From assembly GCF_009389715.1 (NCBI RefSeq), contig NC_052396.1, positions 17,514,631 through 17,578,630 of the forward strand: a stretch of 64,000 nucleotides of DNA. The letters run 5' to 3'. Shown here piece after piece: positions 10,043 to 22,783 of the stretch. The notes below the pieces were generated by a model. The model was given only the letters and a program-made list of their open reading frames with translations. It searched no databases and had not been told where the DNA came from. The position numbers and the translations under genes are program-made. Positions within the stretch are counted from its first letter, which is position 1, and every line of letters begins with the position of its first letter. This DNA is from Phoenix dactylifera. Lineage: Eukaryota > Streptophyta > Magnoliopsida > Arecales > Arecaceae.

Positions 10043-12048
10043 CAGCCCGTAGCATCTAAGAGTCCATACATAGTACTTCTTGCAAGTGGTACACTTAGCT
10101 AGAGGCAATTCATCATCTTATTTTATACTTATACCATAATTACTATATTAAGTGCAATTATGGTAACGAAATCCCAATCATCTTATATGCATAATATTTT
10201 AAAATCTGTATAAGCATGATGTATGCATAACCATAATTTCTATGACTAAAACATACCACTTGTATACATGATCCATGATAAGATTAAGACAAGTTACCTA
10301 CAGTAATTCGCTTTCCCATGTTTGACCAGTCCAGATGACGGATCCTTAATCACCTTGCACAACATCATAGGGATCACATTATTCTCCGTTTGTTTAATAC
10401 ATAATTTCTCAGTTTAAATTATGAGTTTACTTGTTTGGATCCTCTCCAAGGATTTGGCCCAAGTCCAATTTACCCATGTTGGAGCCTTCTAATTTGGTCA
10501 ATAGGCTTAATCCTAAGTTAAATTTTGGGTTTAGGATCAATGTGGTCCATTTGGGCCTATGCCAGGGTCAGCCTGTGGCCAATTAGGCCTCTGGTTAGTT
10601 GAATTGGGCTTGAACTGGGTCTTAGTTGGGTCTGCTGGGACTAACCCAGCCTAATTGGGTTCGGACCCAGTTCAAATTGGGCTAGATTTGGTTCAATTTT
10701 ACAGTTTGGGCTCGTCCCAATCTGATTGGGCTCGGATTTAGTCAAATTTGGCTAAACTCATTTTCTTTTTCTTTTTTCCTTTTTTTTGGGCTTAATGGGT
10801 TGCGAATTCGGATTCGGATCCAACCCGCTAAGAGGGTCTTTCTCCGACCTTCCAGAGGCTTTGCCTCTTCATCTCTCGCTCCCCTCTCTCTCTTTCGGCC
10901 GCTCCTTCTCTCTCTTATTCCCTTCGTTCCCACCGGAACCTTAGTTGCTCTGGCCGATCTCTCGGTCTTCTTTCCCTCCTCCGGCCGAATCCACGACCTC
11001 TTCTTCCTTCCGGTCTCTCCCTCTCTCTCGTTCTCTCCTTCGTCTCCACCGAAGCCCTCGCCGCTCCGGCCGAAATCTCCGGCCTCCTCCTCCTCCTCCG
11101 GCCCCTTCCTCTTTCCTCGCCGCCTTCCGGCTCCTCTCTTTCCTCTCGCAGGCGACGGGGAGATGAGGCTCCCCCGATCCACCGGCCGAGGCGGAGCTTC
11201 CCCTCGGGGCAGCGGTGGATGGAAGGCCGACCCTTCCTCTTCTCCAAAGTGATGTCGAAGAAGAGGAGTTGAGCTGGGAGGTGGAGCCGGGGTCGGATCT
11301 CCTCCGGGATGTCCTCATCTGCTCCGACCACGGTGAGGTAAGGTTGCCATCCGAGGATGAAGCCTCAAGGGTTTGGTAAACTTTTTCTCTTCTTTTTTTT
11401 TTTTCTAAAACGGCGCCACCATCTCTTCGTCGGAGAAGAGGTGGGGGCTTGGCTGGGGCTGGCGGCCTCGTGGCCGCGTCTGTTGCCGGCTCGGCCAGAC
11501 TTAGAGGCTCGTGGCCGCCCCTGAGCCTTAAGGTAACCGCAGCCGATGATGCGGTGCCCTGTTCACCCGCAGGTCGAGTCTGGTTGGGCTCGGCCCGGAT
11601 GAATAACGGGCCTTGGTCTAGGCCCGGGCCATACTCAGATCGGCCCACAGCTTGTGAGTCCGGCCCGCGGCTTGTGGGTCTGGCCCGTGGCCCTTTTTCC
11701 GTCTCCCCCCGTGCCGGTCTTCTCACCTGTGCCGGTCTCCTCCCCCCTGCTTCATTGTTGAAACAGAGAGGAAAACACCTCACAGAGGGGTTTTTCCACC
11801 CTTTTCTTACTTAAAACCTTATTCACAGTGCCCCTTTCCTTGCTTTGGCCGATTGCAGTCGGGCAGTACCACCTTAGCAAGCTCCCTCCTTTCTGAACCT
11901 CCGGCTCCAAGGATTCTTCAACCACCGGCTTCAGGGGTCCGGCTCTCTGGTTTAGTGTTCCAGGGGGCTTAGGGGATAGTGGGTATAGTAACTGGGTTAA
12001 AGGCTGAGGGCTTAAATGATCTCGTTTAAGGGATGAGACCCCGTCTGA

Positions 12049-12317
12049 GAGGTCCCATCCTCTCCTTCCCCCTTACTCCGGGAGCTTCCAGCTGCCCCCC
12101 TTGTCTCAGGCCAGCCGGGATTGGTTGCCAGCAAGGGTGAGAGGTGGTGGGCTCCTGTTTTGCATGGTCAAGGGCCCCTCAGTGAGGTCCCGTCTTCTCC
12201 TCCCTCCTGGCTCCGGGAGCTTCCAGCTACCCCCCTTCCTCTGCCACTGGGCGTGGTCTTGCCACAGGGGTGCAAGGTGGCGAGCTTCCGTTTTGCATGA
12301 TTGAGGGCCCCTAAGAG
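12049..12317. repeat. Tandem duplication of about 135 bp
   Basis: Two adjacent copies start with gaggtccc (12049 and 12184). They share ctccgggagcttccagct, a central gggtg(c)aaggtgg-type segment, ttttgcatg and agggcccct. Divergence is considerable, so the duplication is old. It lies at the GC-rich right end of the putative LTR. Confidence 0.75.
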
Positions 12318-12480
12318 CTAGCCCTCCCTCAGCCGGCCAGCTAGGGCCCTGTCAACTCACCCTCAGCATGAGGTGGCAGCCCTCCCCAGCTGCCACCCAT
12401 GGGTCCAGTACGGCCCACTAAAAAATCTGGCCCAACACCCCTAATTGGGCCTTAAAAGTATTGGGCCTAGTTGGTTTTGG

Positions 12481-13780
12481 CTCCGGAGTGTGCATCAGCA
12501 TATGGTATCTTAATTCAAATATCTGGAAGCAATGGGTTGCGCCTGGGAAAAGAACCAAACCAAATGGAAAGAGAGAGAGTAGAATAAGTTGGTTGGACTT
12601 TTGCGTTCAGTCTGGTTGTTTCTCTGAAGCAGAACAGCATTTTCTGACAGAGTTTTTTTTATCTGCCTAAGATGGCACTAGACCTATTACCTCAACATTA
12701 CGAGAATTAATTACTACCTTCAGACTTCTTATATTTGCATTTAAGGAAGCCATGCATCTTGAAGTGGAGGGAGAACTATAATACTCGTGCTTAAGTTTAG
12801 CTTCTGTGGCTGGTAGGTGCAGGAACTCATGGGTCGGGAGCTCAGGAGCCTTAAAGCGAAGAGATGGAACGAATTTCCCAGGAAGATTGCAACACAGGAC
12901 TAGGAGCGAAAAGAGACGAGATCATGAGGTACATCTGAGATATATTTGAGATAATAAATCAAGTATCAAAGCCACAAATCAACTAACTTTAGCTGCAGAA
13001 AGAATTCACTAGCATCTTGGCCTCTCGAACCGAAATGCTAAACGGCTTAAGAAAGAATTCAACAACAGATTGTTAATACTATCACTGACCAATATCCTAT
13101 CAATCTCTTAAGACTTGTTGTCGGGCTACTTTGAAACTGTGTGGATGCAGCCATTTTGGGTGAGATACAGAGTTATTACAAAAACTTAGTTGTATGCCAA
13201 CAGGTCACATTGAAATACTATCCTAAATATAATTAGTACACCATATTGATGGTACTACAATCTACAAAGAAAAGTAAGATCCTGTCATGGTCATTCTAAT
13301 ATTGTTCATATTATCATTCATGATAAAATCAATAGCTTATAACGCACTTGATCAACTTGATGGCGAAGGGTGCGAGGGAAAAAAAAATCTGTATCTATAA
13401 CCTTGCTGCTATGTAACAAAAGATAGTATTGATGCTTAATTTTATCTAATAAGCTCTATTCCATCTACACCGGTATCACTGTATGATCAAGCATTATGAA
13501 AAACTAAGAATGGTTTGCAATAAGGCCTCAATCTTGCATCAACCTTCTATAAATTCTTGGCGGGTTTGTAATTTATGCATCTTTATGCAAAAGAGTGCAT
13601 GCCATGAGAATTAGAAGGGCAGTTGACAGGTAGAGAGGCTTACCTTCTAGTGACTCAATATGAGACCTTGCAATTGAGGAGCAAGAGAAGAAATTCTCAT
13701 TTTACCATACCAACAAAAAATGGATATTCTTGGCTTTTGCTCCCTTATTTTTGTCGGTAAATTCTTGACTTAGTATGCAC
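12481..13780. other. Unassigned AT-rich spacer
   Basis: No gene is supported. A short segment at about 12820-12905 could be read as a spliced exon (GELRSLKAKRWNEF-like after a tgcag) but has an in-frame stop and no partner exons. The rest is ordinary AT-rich sequence. Confidence 0.4.
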
Positions 13781-14546
13781 TGTTGCCGGGGTGACCCGGT
13801 CAACAGCATAATCCCACACCGAGCCGAATAGGAAAAGCGAGCTGCGCCCCTCGGAAGGTATTGTCCGCTTTGGGGATCGTAGACCGTACTGGGGGCTAAA
13901 CTCGCGGTGGGAGCCATCCCTCACGGTTTTGCCCCACAAAAAGGCGCCTCCCAAGGAAAGGCTTTGAGCCCCCACATTTAAGGCACAAAGCTTTCCGTTA
14001 CTTGGTCGATATGGGACTAAATTTGGAAACCTCTAGAACACTGCCCCCTAGCGGGAAGGTCCTGTGCCGGTCGGGGCCCCTACCTGGCGCGCCATCTGTT
14101 GCCGGGGTGACCCGATCAATAGCATAGTCCCATACCGAGCCGAGCAAGAAAAGCGAGCTGCGTCCCTCGAAAGGTATTGTCCGCTTTGGGGATCGTAGAC
14201 CGCACTGGGTGCTAAGCTCGCAGTGGGAGCCACCCCTCACGGTTTCGCCCTACAAAAGACACCTCCCGAGAAAAAGCTTTGAGCCCCCCACATTTAAGGC
14301 ACAGACCTTTCCGCTACTTAGTCGATATGGGACTAAATTCGGAAGCCCCTAGAACACAGCCCCCCAAGCGGGAAGGTCCCACAAAAGACCCTAAGCTCCT
14401 AAGCTCGCGGTGGGAGCCACCCCTCACGGTTTTGCCCCACAAAAGACGCCTTCCGAGGAAATGCTTTGAGCCCCCCACATTTAAGGCACAAGCCTTTCCG
14501 CTACTTGGTCGATATGAGACTAAATTCAGAAGCCCCTAGAACATGC
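13781..14546. mobile_element. Tandemly repeated TRIM-like LTR element, 2.5 copies
   Basis: Copy A (13781-14096) and copy B (14097 to about 14390) both begin TGTTGCCGGGGTGACCCG. They are 316 bp apart and run through tattgtccgctttggggatc and cccacatttaaggcac. A third, partial copy (about 14401-14546) lacks the first ~115 bp. The motif cctggcgcgccatctgttg at the A/B junction resembles a tRNA primer-binding region next to an LTR. The phrase tattgtccgctttgggg is, as I recall, typical of plant TRIM LTRs. The head-to-tail arrangement fits LTR-LTR recombination. No protein is encoded; the MAPTASLAPS-type frames are shadows of the repeat. Confidence 0.6.
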
Positions 14547-15868
<1,322 letters not shown>

Positions 15869-15869
15869 G

Positions 15870-17075
15870 TTTTTTTTTTTTTTTTTGCTTAAGCGGGTTA
15901 TTCATACCTCACGGGTACGAATACACCCTAAAGAGTCAGAATACAAAATGTCCCGAAGAGCTCCGGGCATCTCTCTCTCCCCAGCCCATAGGGTGCCTCC
16001 AGAGTGGCTCGCAACAAACGCGGCCACCCAATCGGCCGCCCCATTGGCCTCACGATATACATGCATAGCCTGTAGCGTAACACCCTCCCTCACCATCATC
16101 CATATGTCACGAAGCAGAGGATGAGCATCTCCGTGACCGACCGGGCCCCTACGAATCCAGCTGATCACCGTAGCCGAGTCGCCCTCCAGAAGGACCGAAC
16201 TCGCCCGAAGTACTCGCCGCACATAGAACAAGCCCAACCAGGCCGCTCGCAACTCTGCCCCTGGGACAGAGATATCAAAAATCTGACGGCCCCCTGCTGC
16301 CACCACATCCGACCTCGGGCCCCTAACAACAAAACCGGCCCCTCCCCTCCTACCACCGTCCAAGACTGAACCATCAAAATTGACCTTGAGGAAACTCGGG
16401 GGTGGGGGCTCCCAGGTAAAGAATACCCTGTGTGGAGCTGCCGAAGCACTATGGGATCCCCAGATGTTCCGAGCTATCAAAGGTCTATGAGCTGGCTCTG
16501 CCTGGATAATCTCTGTCGCCTGAGCACAGGCCCGCTCCATCACAAACCGTAGGGACAGCCGACGCTGACAAAACACCCGGGCGTTCCTGGCCAGCCATAT
16601 CTGGTACGCTGTGCAGGACGCCCTAATAGCCAATCCCCGCATCTGAGTAGAACCCGCCCAAAGCCGAACCTCCTCCAAGTAAAACTCCCTACTCCTCCAG
16701 GTATCCTCCGGTATCCCAGTCAGCCTCCAAACACCTCTCGCCCATGCACAGTGGAATAGAACATGATCCACCGACTCGTCCACCCCACAGTCCGGGCATA
16801 AGGGTGAAAGGCCCATACCGCGTCTACACAGCTCTGAGCATGTCGGCAATCGCGCCCAGGCCACCTTCCAGAGGAAAAGAGCAACCCTCTGGTGTAGCCC
16901 AAACCTCCACATCCAACCACAATCTAGCCCCGACTGTGAACCTGGCTGAATAAGCCGGGTAACATCGCCGACCCCAATGCTCGCTCTACTGGTGGTGCTC
17001 CAGACTCTGACATCTGGACCTCCTGACCCCGGAAGGGGAATCGACCAGACCCGCTCTACTAGATGCTCTCCAGTT
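15870..17075 (-). mobile_element. 5'-truncated LINE with zf-RVT and intact RNase H domain
   Basis: The minus strand carries the 3' part of an L1-type LINE ORF2. An uninterrupted frame from 16912 to the TGA at 15902 gives 336 residues. The same frame extends upstream to about 17070 (EHLVERVWSIPLPG...PDVRVW). The zinc-binding reverse-transcriptase linker reads SPLCPDCGVDESVDHVLFHC (Cys/His set at residues 39-55). The RNase H domain has its acidic residues in place: D180 in VNFDGS, E220 in AELRAAW, D245 in EGDSATVISW and D294 in AADWVA. A 17-base poly(T) on the plus strand (15870-15886) is the poly(A) tail, only 15 bp after the stop. The reverse transcriptase core and endonuclease are absent, as expected for truncated target-primed insertion. 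Confidence 0.9.
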
Positions 17076-17089
17076 TAGTGACATGGATT

Positions 17090-17700
17090 AAAGCCATCTT
17101 AAGCCTAAAGTGTCCAGAAGTTCTTTCAAGCACAATCGAATTTAAAAGTCCTATGTGCCGAAAATTAAGTCTACCTGGATGTATAAATTCAAACTTCACT
17201 ACATGAAGTTTTATCGCATTTGGCATTATAATTTTAAGAGCTTCAGATATTAAAATCTATACTCAAGAATTTTATGTATTGAAAGTCTTAATATCGCATA
17301 CGAACTTCTAGTTGATTAATTTTTCTGAATTGAAACTCATTATGCGAATTTCATGGAGTTTAGTGTAATTTTATGGAGCATGGTTATCTAATTCCTAAAA
17401 GTTCATATGTTGACACTGTGATACTGGATGATGTTTCCATAGAGTTTCATAAATTTATGATTCTAGCTTCTAAAATTTTGTGTGCCAAAACTATGAGACT
17501 GAATGTAATATTTCAGTCAAACTGAATTTCGTAATAAGACTCATATGTGGGGTTCCATAAAGTTCTGAAACTCTAATCTCAAAAATTCCATATACTATAG
17601 ATTGCAAAACAGAATATAAGATTGTAATATAATCAAGTCTATAGATTGAAACTAATCATATAGAATTTCATAGACCTAAACGTTCTATTGTCAGGTTATG
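17090..17700. repeat. Highly diverged AT-rich minisatellite-like stretch
   Basis: Recurring variants of gaatttcatagagttt, ctatgtgccgaaa/gtgtgccaaaact and aagtctcatatg are scattered about every 80-100 bp. The copies are too diverged for me to fix a period. No coding potential. Confidence 0.35.
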
Positions 17701-20440
17701 CATCAGGTTATGCAATTTTTATATATATAAGTTTCAAATATATGCAGGTGAAGTAATCGAAAGTGAGTGCAAGTCTACCACTGACAGAGGATTTATAAAT
17801 CTTCTTCCCTGCCAAAGTTGTGTCAAGTATGAACATCACCTCGAGCAATGGGTCAAGATAATGTTTAATGGTTTGGTCACGAGTCCCATCGGACGTAACT
17901 TCGCCGTCCGGCAATAATGAGTTCGGATCCTCTCCAATACAATTTTTATGCAATAGAGTCCTAGATAGCTGCCAGACGGCTCTTATTCATCCATGAAATA
18001 TGACGAGATATCGTTAGTGCCTTTGTCAAGGTGATAGAAAAAAAAGCTGCTTCATAGGTGATATGTAGATTGTTATTTATTTATTTATTGGTAAAAACGG
18101 TAATTCATATTATTCTAATATAAGTACATTCTGTCAAATCAGAAGAAAATAAAAAGTACAAAAGAAGAGATATGTCTACTGTTGATGTCCAGAGAAAGTG
18201 CGGGAGAGTTTCTTTTAACAAAAAAAAGAAAAGGATGATTCAGGTTATCCATGATGGTTGCCCAACCTTCGATATTGAAGTATAATTGGGCACTGGTAAT
18301 GCGAGAAGAGCCTCCCAATTTTTGAAATGGATGATATCGCAGCAGGGAAAGCAGTTTCTTTTAACATTTTGATTTCTGAAGATAAAGGTGTGGCGGACGA
18401 GATTCGCCGTGTCAATTTGACTTCAGTAGGACGCCATCCAAGATGGAACCGCAAATAATTACGAGCGTAGGTCCCATCTCATCCGTTTCCCCTTTACGTG
18501 ATCCCCTGCTTCCCACTCGCAAGCGTCCATCGATATATATAAATATATAAATCTTGGACGTCATGTGGAGGAGAAAAGCGGCATCTCTCGTCCATAGTTT
18601 GGTTTCCCGGTGGGCCAGGCTCCCACTTTAGATCTTTTTTTTCCTTCCCCTCGAGGCGAAGATTTATCGCGCCACCTTTTCCAAACTTATTTAGAAGTAA
18701 CAGTCTTTCACGGGCGACTGGCGACTAATAACTGTGGATAATGAAAACGCCAGCGCCCAGTGAAGTTGTGGCAGTGCCGCGGAGCTATTTCCATTTAAGG
18801 CACAAACATGTCAGCATCCGTATAAATATATATTTAGTTTCATATTAATTATTCATTGAATAAATTTTAAATACTTACATAAAATTAAAAAAAACTTAAA
18901 TAACATTTCGAGTATTTATACAGAATTAAAAAATTTAAATAAAATTTGTTGGTTAATTATTTTAAATGTGGTTCTAAATTGCTGGAAAGACCGTTGGCTT
19001 TCAACATCCAAATATCCAATCTATTTTTGCAATTGTAAATATTTTTGGTCTTCAGCCACTCTCTCTGATTATAAAACGGCCGTTATGTCTCTTTCTGCTT
19101 AACTTCCTTGGGATAATCCGTAGATTTTCTTTGCCATCAAGTCACCATAGCCACATGGACTTTGGATCCCCATGGACTTTGGGCCACTACTTTCAGGCCA
19201 CATTTATATCCTGAACAGCATGCATCAGCATGATGGTGCATGTCACCGATCATCATGATGCGTTACTGTAGATTATTTATCGTACACTCATCTAGGTGAA
19301 TGGCTCACAGAAATGCACCATGATTATTGGTGGCATTGCCGTGGACGTAGGTGCAAGAAATAATTTTTCTAGTTTTATTACCGTACACCATTGATACAAG
19401 GATGCTAAACAAATAAAATGTGGATTTTTTTTTTGAATCGTTGAGTAAGTGATCCATGGTTGTGGGACTGCGCTCGTTTTGTAATGGACTTTGAAATTGG
19501 CAATCTCAAAGACCGTCGCTGATTGCACTACCATTTCCACCGGACAACAGATTACAGAACAAAAGGAAGCACCAATCATGAAATTAAAAAAAAAAAAAAG
19601 GATAGCCTTCTTATTTTGCTATATTTACCATAGTAACTATCTCAAAGTAAAAATCCAAAAATCAGAAACTTCTCCTACTAATAGAGTTGTCGGTCCTATG
19701 ATTACAAAAATAAAAAAAAAAGAAAGAAAACCATACACGGCACCGCATTCTATTTCATCCACAATACACAATAAGTAAATTAGTCATCTAACAAACCAAT
19801 ACATATTTATAGATAAATTGCTACACAGTTTTCATGATGTTCATCATTATAGAGTACCCAGCCAGGTAATACATAATCAATACATTAGCTATCTAGCAAC
19901 TTAATACATACCTACAAGCAAATTAACACACAATTTTCATAATATCATATTCACTGTAAGCACTACATGGTGACATATGCTCGTTAACTTTTTCATGCAT
20001 AGTGTAAACTTTTTTGATATACACTAATACACTCTAAAGTAATTCAACATACTTCTAGATAAATAGATACATAATTTTCAGAACATGTTTTTTACTAGCA
20101 CATACTATATCACCAGGTGATACATACAAAATAAATTAGTTATTTAACAAGTTAATATATATTTCTAAGTAAATTGATACATAACATCTAAAATATGGTA
20201 TTTATCATTAACAATATATAGTACATAACAAATTATGCACATATTATTTTTTTAGATTTCATGAACCTTAAATGCAAAGAGTATGAAAGAGAGGGATTTG
20301 AAAAAAGAGAAAGGGTCTCGAAAAGAAAAGGCAAAACCTCATGGATAGGAGATATGGCTTCATAACCAAAAAAAGGTGGATGGAGAGGCTCGATGAGGGA
20401 GAAGTCTCCATTTTTTTTTTTTTTTTGTAATCATATAACT
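17701..20440. other. Spacer upstream of CCD4
   Basis: About 2.7 kb without a supported gene. It includes a segment at 17740-17960 with an 81-codon minus-strand frame (not recognised) and several A/T homopolymers. A diverged repeat block lies at 19770-20230. No transposase or LTR ends were found. Confidence 0.45.
19770..20230. repeat. Four diverged tandem copies of a ~105-140 bp AT-rich repeat
   Basis: A core of the form aata-catatttatagataaattg followed by acacaattttcat/acataattttcag recurs near 19797, 19902, 20042 and 20153. Each copy is preceded by variants of taaattagtcatctaacaa. Spacing varies between about 105 and 140 bp. Confidence 0.55.
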
Positions 20441-20457
20441 AACAACTCCATTAGTAA

Positions 20458-20474
20458 AAAAATATATAATAAAA
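20458..20474 (+). promoter_or_regulatory. Possible TATA box of CCD4
   Basis: The sequence aaatatataataaaataag lies about 145 bp upstream of the CCD4 start codon, a reasonable spacing for a plant TATA box plus a short 5' UTR. The region is generally AT-rich, so this may be chance. Confidence 0.3.
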
Positions 20475-20609
20475 TAAGAAATAGTGGCCCCCGCCATTCC
20501 CCAGGCCTAAATGAATCTAATGTAAAGCTGTACAAGGTGATCAAGATTCAAGCCCCTGGGGCAGCGTGCGACAGAGAAAAGGAGAGTACTCCAAGCTACA
20601 TTCTCCGGG

Positions 20610-22367
20610 ATGGACGCTCTCTTCTCCTCCCCCACCTTCCTCCGCATCTCCGCCGTTAGAACCGAAGACAAGCCTCCTCGCACCACTATTCACCAACCTT
20701 ATAAACCAAAAACCAGCACCACTACTACAACCCAACCCAACTTGGAGAAGAGCAAGAGCCCGGGAAGCTCACCGCCTCCGACCAACCGGGCGCAGGCGCC
20801 GCCGCCGTCAATCCCCGCGGCCCTATGCAACGCCCTCGACGACCTGATCAACAACTTCATCGACCCGGCGGTCCACCGCCCCTCCGTCGATCCCCGGCAC
20901 GTCCTCTCCGGCAACTGGGACCCCGTCGGCGAGCTCTCCCCGACACCCTGCCCCGTAGTCCGAGGCCGCATCCCCCGCTGCCTCGCCGGCGGGGCCTACA
21001 TCCGCAACGGGCCAAACCCCCAGCATCTCCCGCGCGGGCCCCACCACCTCTTCGACGGCGACGGCATGCTCCACTCCCTCCTCCTCTCCTCCACCTCGGC
21101 CACCGGCGATGCCGTCCTCTGCTCGCGCTACGTCCACACCTACAAGTACCTGCTGGAGCGCGAGGCCGGTGAACCGGTCCTCCCGAGCGTCTTCGCCGGC
21201 TTCCACGGCGCCGGCGGGATCGCCCGCGGCGCGGTGGCCGCCGCCCGTGTGCTGACGGGGCAGATGAACCTCCTGGAGGGCGCGGGGCTGGCCAACACCA
21301 GCCTGGCCTTCCACGCCGGCCAACTCTACGCCCTGGGCGAGTCGGACCTCCCCTACGCAGTCCACCTGGACCCGTCCTCCGGGGAGATCGCCACCCGGGG
21401 CCGGTGCGACTTCGAGGGGCGGCTCGTCATGGGGATGACCGCCCACCCCAAGAAGGACCCTGCCACCGGCGAGCTCTTCGCCTTCCGTTACGGGCCGGTG
21501 CCGCCCTTCGTCACCTACTTCCGCTTTGACCGGGCGGGGCGCAAGTTGGCGGACGTGCCCATCTTCTCGGTGCGGGAGCCCTCCTTCCTCCACGACTTCG
21601 CGGTGACGGAGCGGCACGCGGTGTTCCCGGACGTCCAGATCGTCATGAAGCCCATGGACATGGTGCTGGGCGGCGGGGCGCCCGTGGGGTCGGACCGGGG
21701 GAAGGTGACCCGCCTCGGAGTGCTCCCCCGCTACGCCGCCTCGGAGGCCGAGATGCGCTGGTTCGAGGTCCCCGGCCTGAACCCCATCCACGCCGTCAAC
21801 GCCTGGGAGGAGGACGGAGGCCGGACTCTGGTCCTGGTGGCCCCCAACGTGCTGTCGGTGGAGCACGCCCTCGACCGGATGGACCTGGTCCACAGCTGCG
21901 TGGAGATGGTGCGGGTCGACCTCGAGAGCGGCGCAGCGACGCGTACACCGCTCTCTGCCGAGAACCTGGACTTCGGGGTGATCCACCCGGGCTATGTGGG
22001 GAGGAAGAACCGGTACGCCTACCTCGGGGTGGGGGACCCCATGCCCAAGATTTCTGGAGTGGTCAAGCTGGACTTCCAGAAAGCCGGCCGGGGGGACTGC
22101 GTCGTCGCACGCCGGGAATTCGGCCCCGGCTGCTTCGGCGGGGAGCCCTTCTTCGTCCCGGAGGGCGACGGGAAAGAGGAGGACGCGGGGTATCTCGTGT
22201 CTTACGTGCACGACGAGGGGAGCGGGGAGTCGAGGTTCGTGGTGATGGACGCGCGGTCGCCGGAGCTGGACGTGGTGGCGGAGGTGCTGCTGCCGAGCCG
22301 GGTGCCCTACGGCTTCCACGGCCTCTTTGTCACCCTGACGGACCTGCGATCGCAGCGCCCCCGATAG
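20610..22367 (+). CDS. CCD4: Carotenoid cleavage dioxygenase 4 (CCD4), plastid
   Basis: A single uninterrupted frame of 585 residues belongs to the RPE65/carotenoid oxygenase family. Length, N-terminus and motifs fit CCD4, which cleaves carotenoids at 9,10 (9',10') double bonds in plastids, often at plastoglobules, and so lowers carotenoid colour and makes C13 apocarotenoids. The four iron-ligand histidines are present: H279 (MTAHPKK), H328 (SFLHDFAV), H394 (NPIHAVNAWEE) and H570 (YGFHGLFV). Family markers YIRNGPNP, HLFDGDGML and ENLDFGVIHP are intact. The first ~65 residues are Ser/Thr/Pro-rich with few acidic residues, consistent with a transit peptide. CCD4 genes are commonly intronless or intron-poor. 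GC content is very high, especially at third positions. ABA-forming NCED is the main alternative, but the N-terminal region and the C-terminus look CCD4-like. No lesions. Confidence 0.93.
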   Translation: MDALFSSPTFLRISAVRTEDKPPRTTIHQPYKPKTSTTTTTQPNLEKSKSPGSSPPPTNRAQAPPPSIPAALCNALDDLINNFIDPAVHRPSVDPRHVLSGNWDPVGELSPTPCPVVRGRIPRCLAGGAYIRNGPNPQHLPRGPHHLFDGDGMLHSLLLSSTSATGDAVLCSRYVHTYKYLLEREAGEPVLPSVFAGFHGAGGIARGAVAAARVLTGQMNLLEGAGLANTSLAFHAGQLYALGESDLPYAVHLDPSSGEIATRGRCDFEGRLVMGMTAHPKKDPATGELFAFRYGPVPPFVTYFRFDRAGRKLADVPIFSVREPSFLHDFAVTERHAVFPDVQIVMKPMDMVLGGGAPVGSDRGKVTRLGVLPRYAASEAEMRWFEVPGLNPIHAVNAWEEDGGRTLVLVAPNVLSVEHALDRMDLVHSCVEMVRVDLESGAATRTPLSAENLDFGVIHPGYVGRKNRYAYLGVGDPMPKISGVVKLDFQKAGRGDCVVARREFGPGCFGGEPFFVPEGDGKEEDAGYLVSYVHDEGSGESRFVVMDARSPELDVVAEVLLPSRVPYGFHGLFVTLTDLRSQRPR

Positions 22368-22736
22368 TATTGATCGCTTGCCCTGTAGCGCATTGACGTG
22401 GCCGTCGCATACAGTAATGCATGAATAATACAACTCAATTGAATATGTATAAAATATATACAAATATCCATATCCATAGTTTCATACATATTTAATGTTA
22501 TGAAATTCCGCTTCTATTTTTGGTAAGGCATGCATGGTGATGGTGTATATAGTGAGTTAGTGATATCATACTATTCTTAGGTGGCAACTGACATCATTTA
22601 GACTTCGGCATAACAAAGCTTATACTGGCTTTTCACACTTAGGCGCGCAGCGTGCTGTTGGTAATGATTCTGCTACGGTGTTGCAAATTCGCAAGCTGAT
22701 TCTAAAGAGGTTGGCTAGAAATTGCGTTTGGCCCCT

Positions 22737-22783
<47 letters not shown>

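Larger units (their letters stand above)
9405..12480 (-). mobile_element. Probable long LTR of the minus-strand chromovirus
   Basis: Immediately beyond the primer-binding site the plus strand reads tgtcacgccccgtatccgg, the reverse of the ...CGGGGCGTGACA end common to Del/Tekay-type LTRs. From there about 3 kb shows no real genes. It has AT-rich sequence with three 32-bp repeats (9948-10040), then a CT- and GC-rich stretch (10740-11340), and a tandem duplication (12049-12317). The far LTR boundary was not found, so the end given is a guess based on the change in base composition. The long frames at 10742-11783 are compositional artefacts. Confidence 0.4.

Noticed and set aside
10742..11783. 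Minus- and plus-strand frames of 120-280 codons rich in Arg, Glu, Gly or Ser, Pro
   Set aside because: The stretch is CT/GA-biased and open in many frames simultaneously; no motif or splice pattern supports a gene.
12815..12910. Possible isolated exon after a tgcag (ELMGRELRSLKAKRW...)
   Set aside because: An in-frame stop follows after about 25 codons, no partner exon was found and I know no matching protein.
17708..17953. 81-codon minus-strand frame (MHKNCIGEDPNSLLPDGEV...)
   Set aside because: Composition is gene-like, but no family is recognised and no exon partners or signals were found; left as unassigned spacer.
20823..22463. 546-codon minus-strand frame opposite CCD4
   Set aside because: A shadow of the very GC-rich CCD4 coding strand; its composition is typical of antisense frames and no domain is visible.
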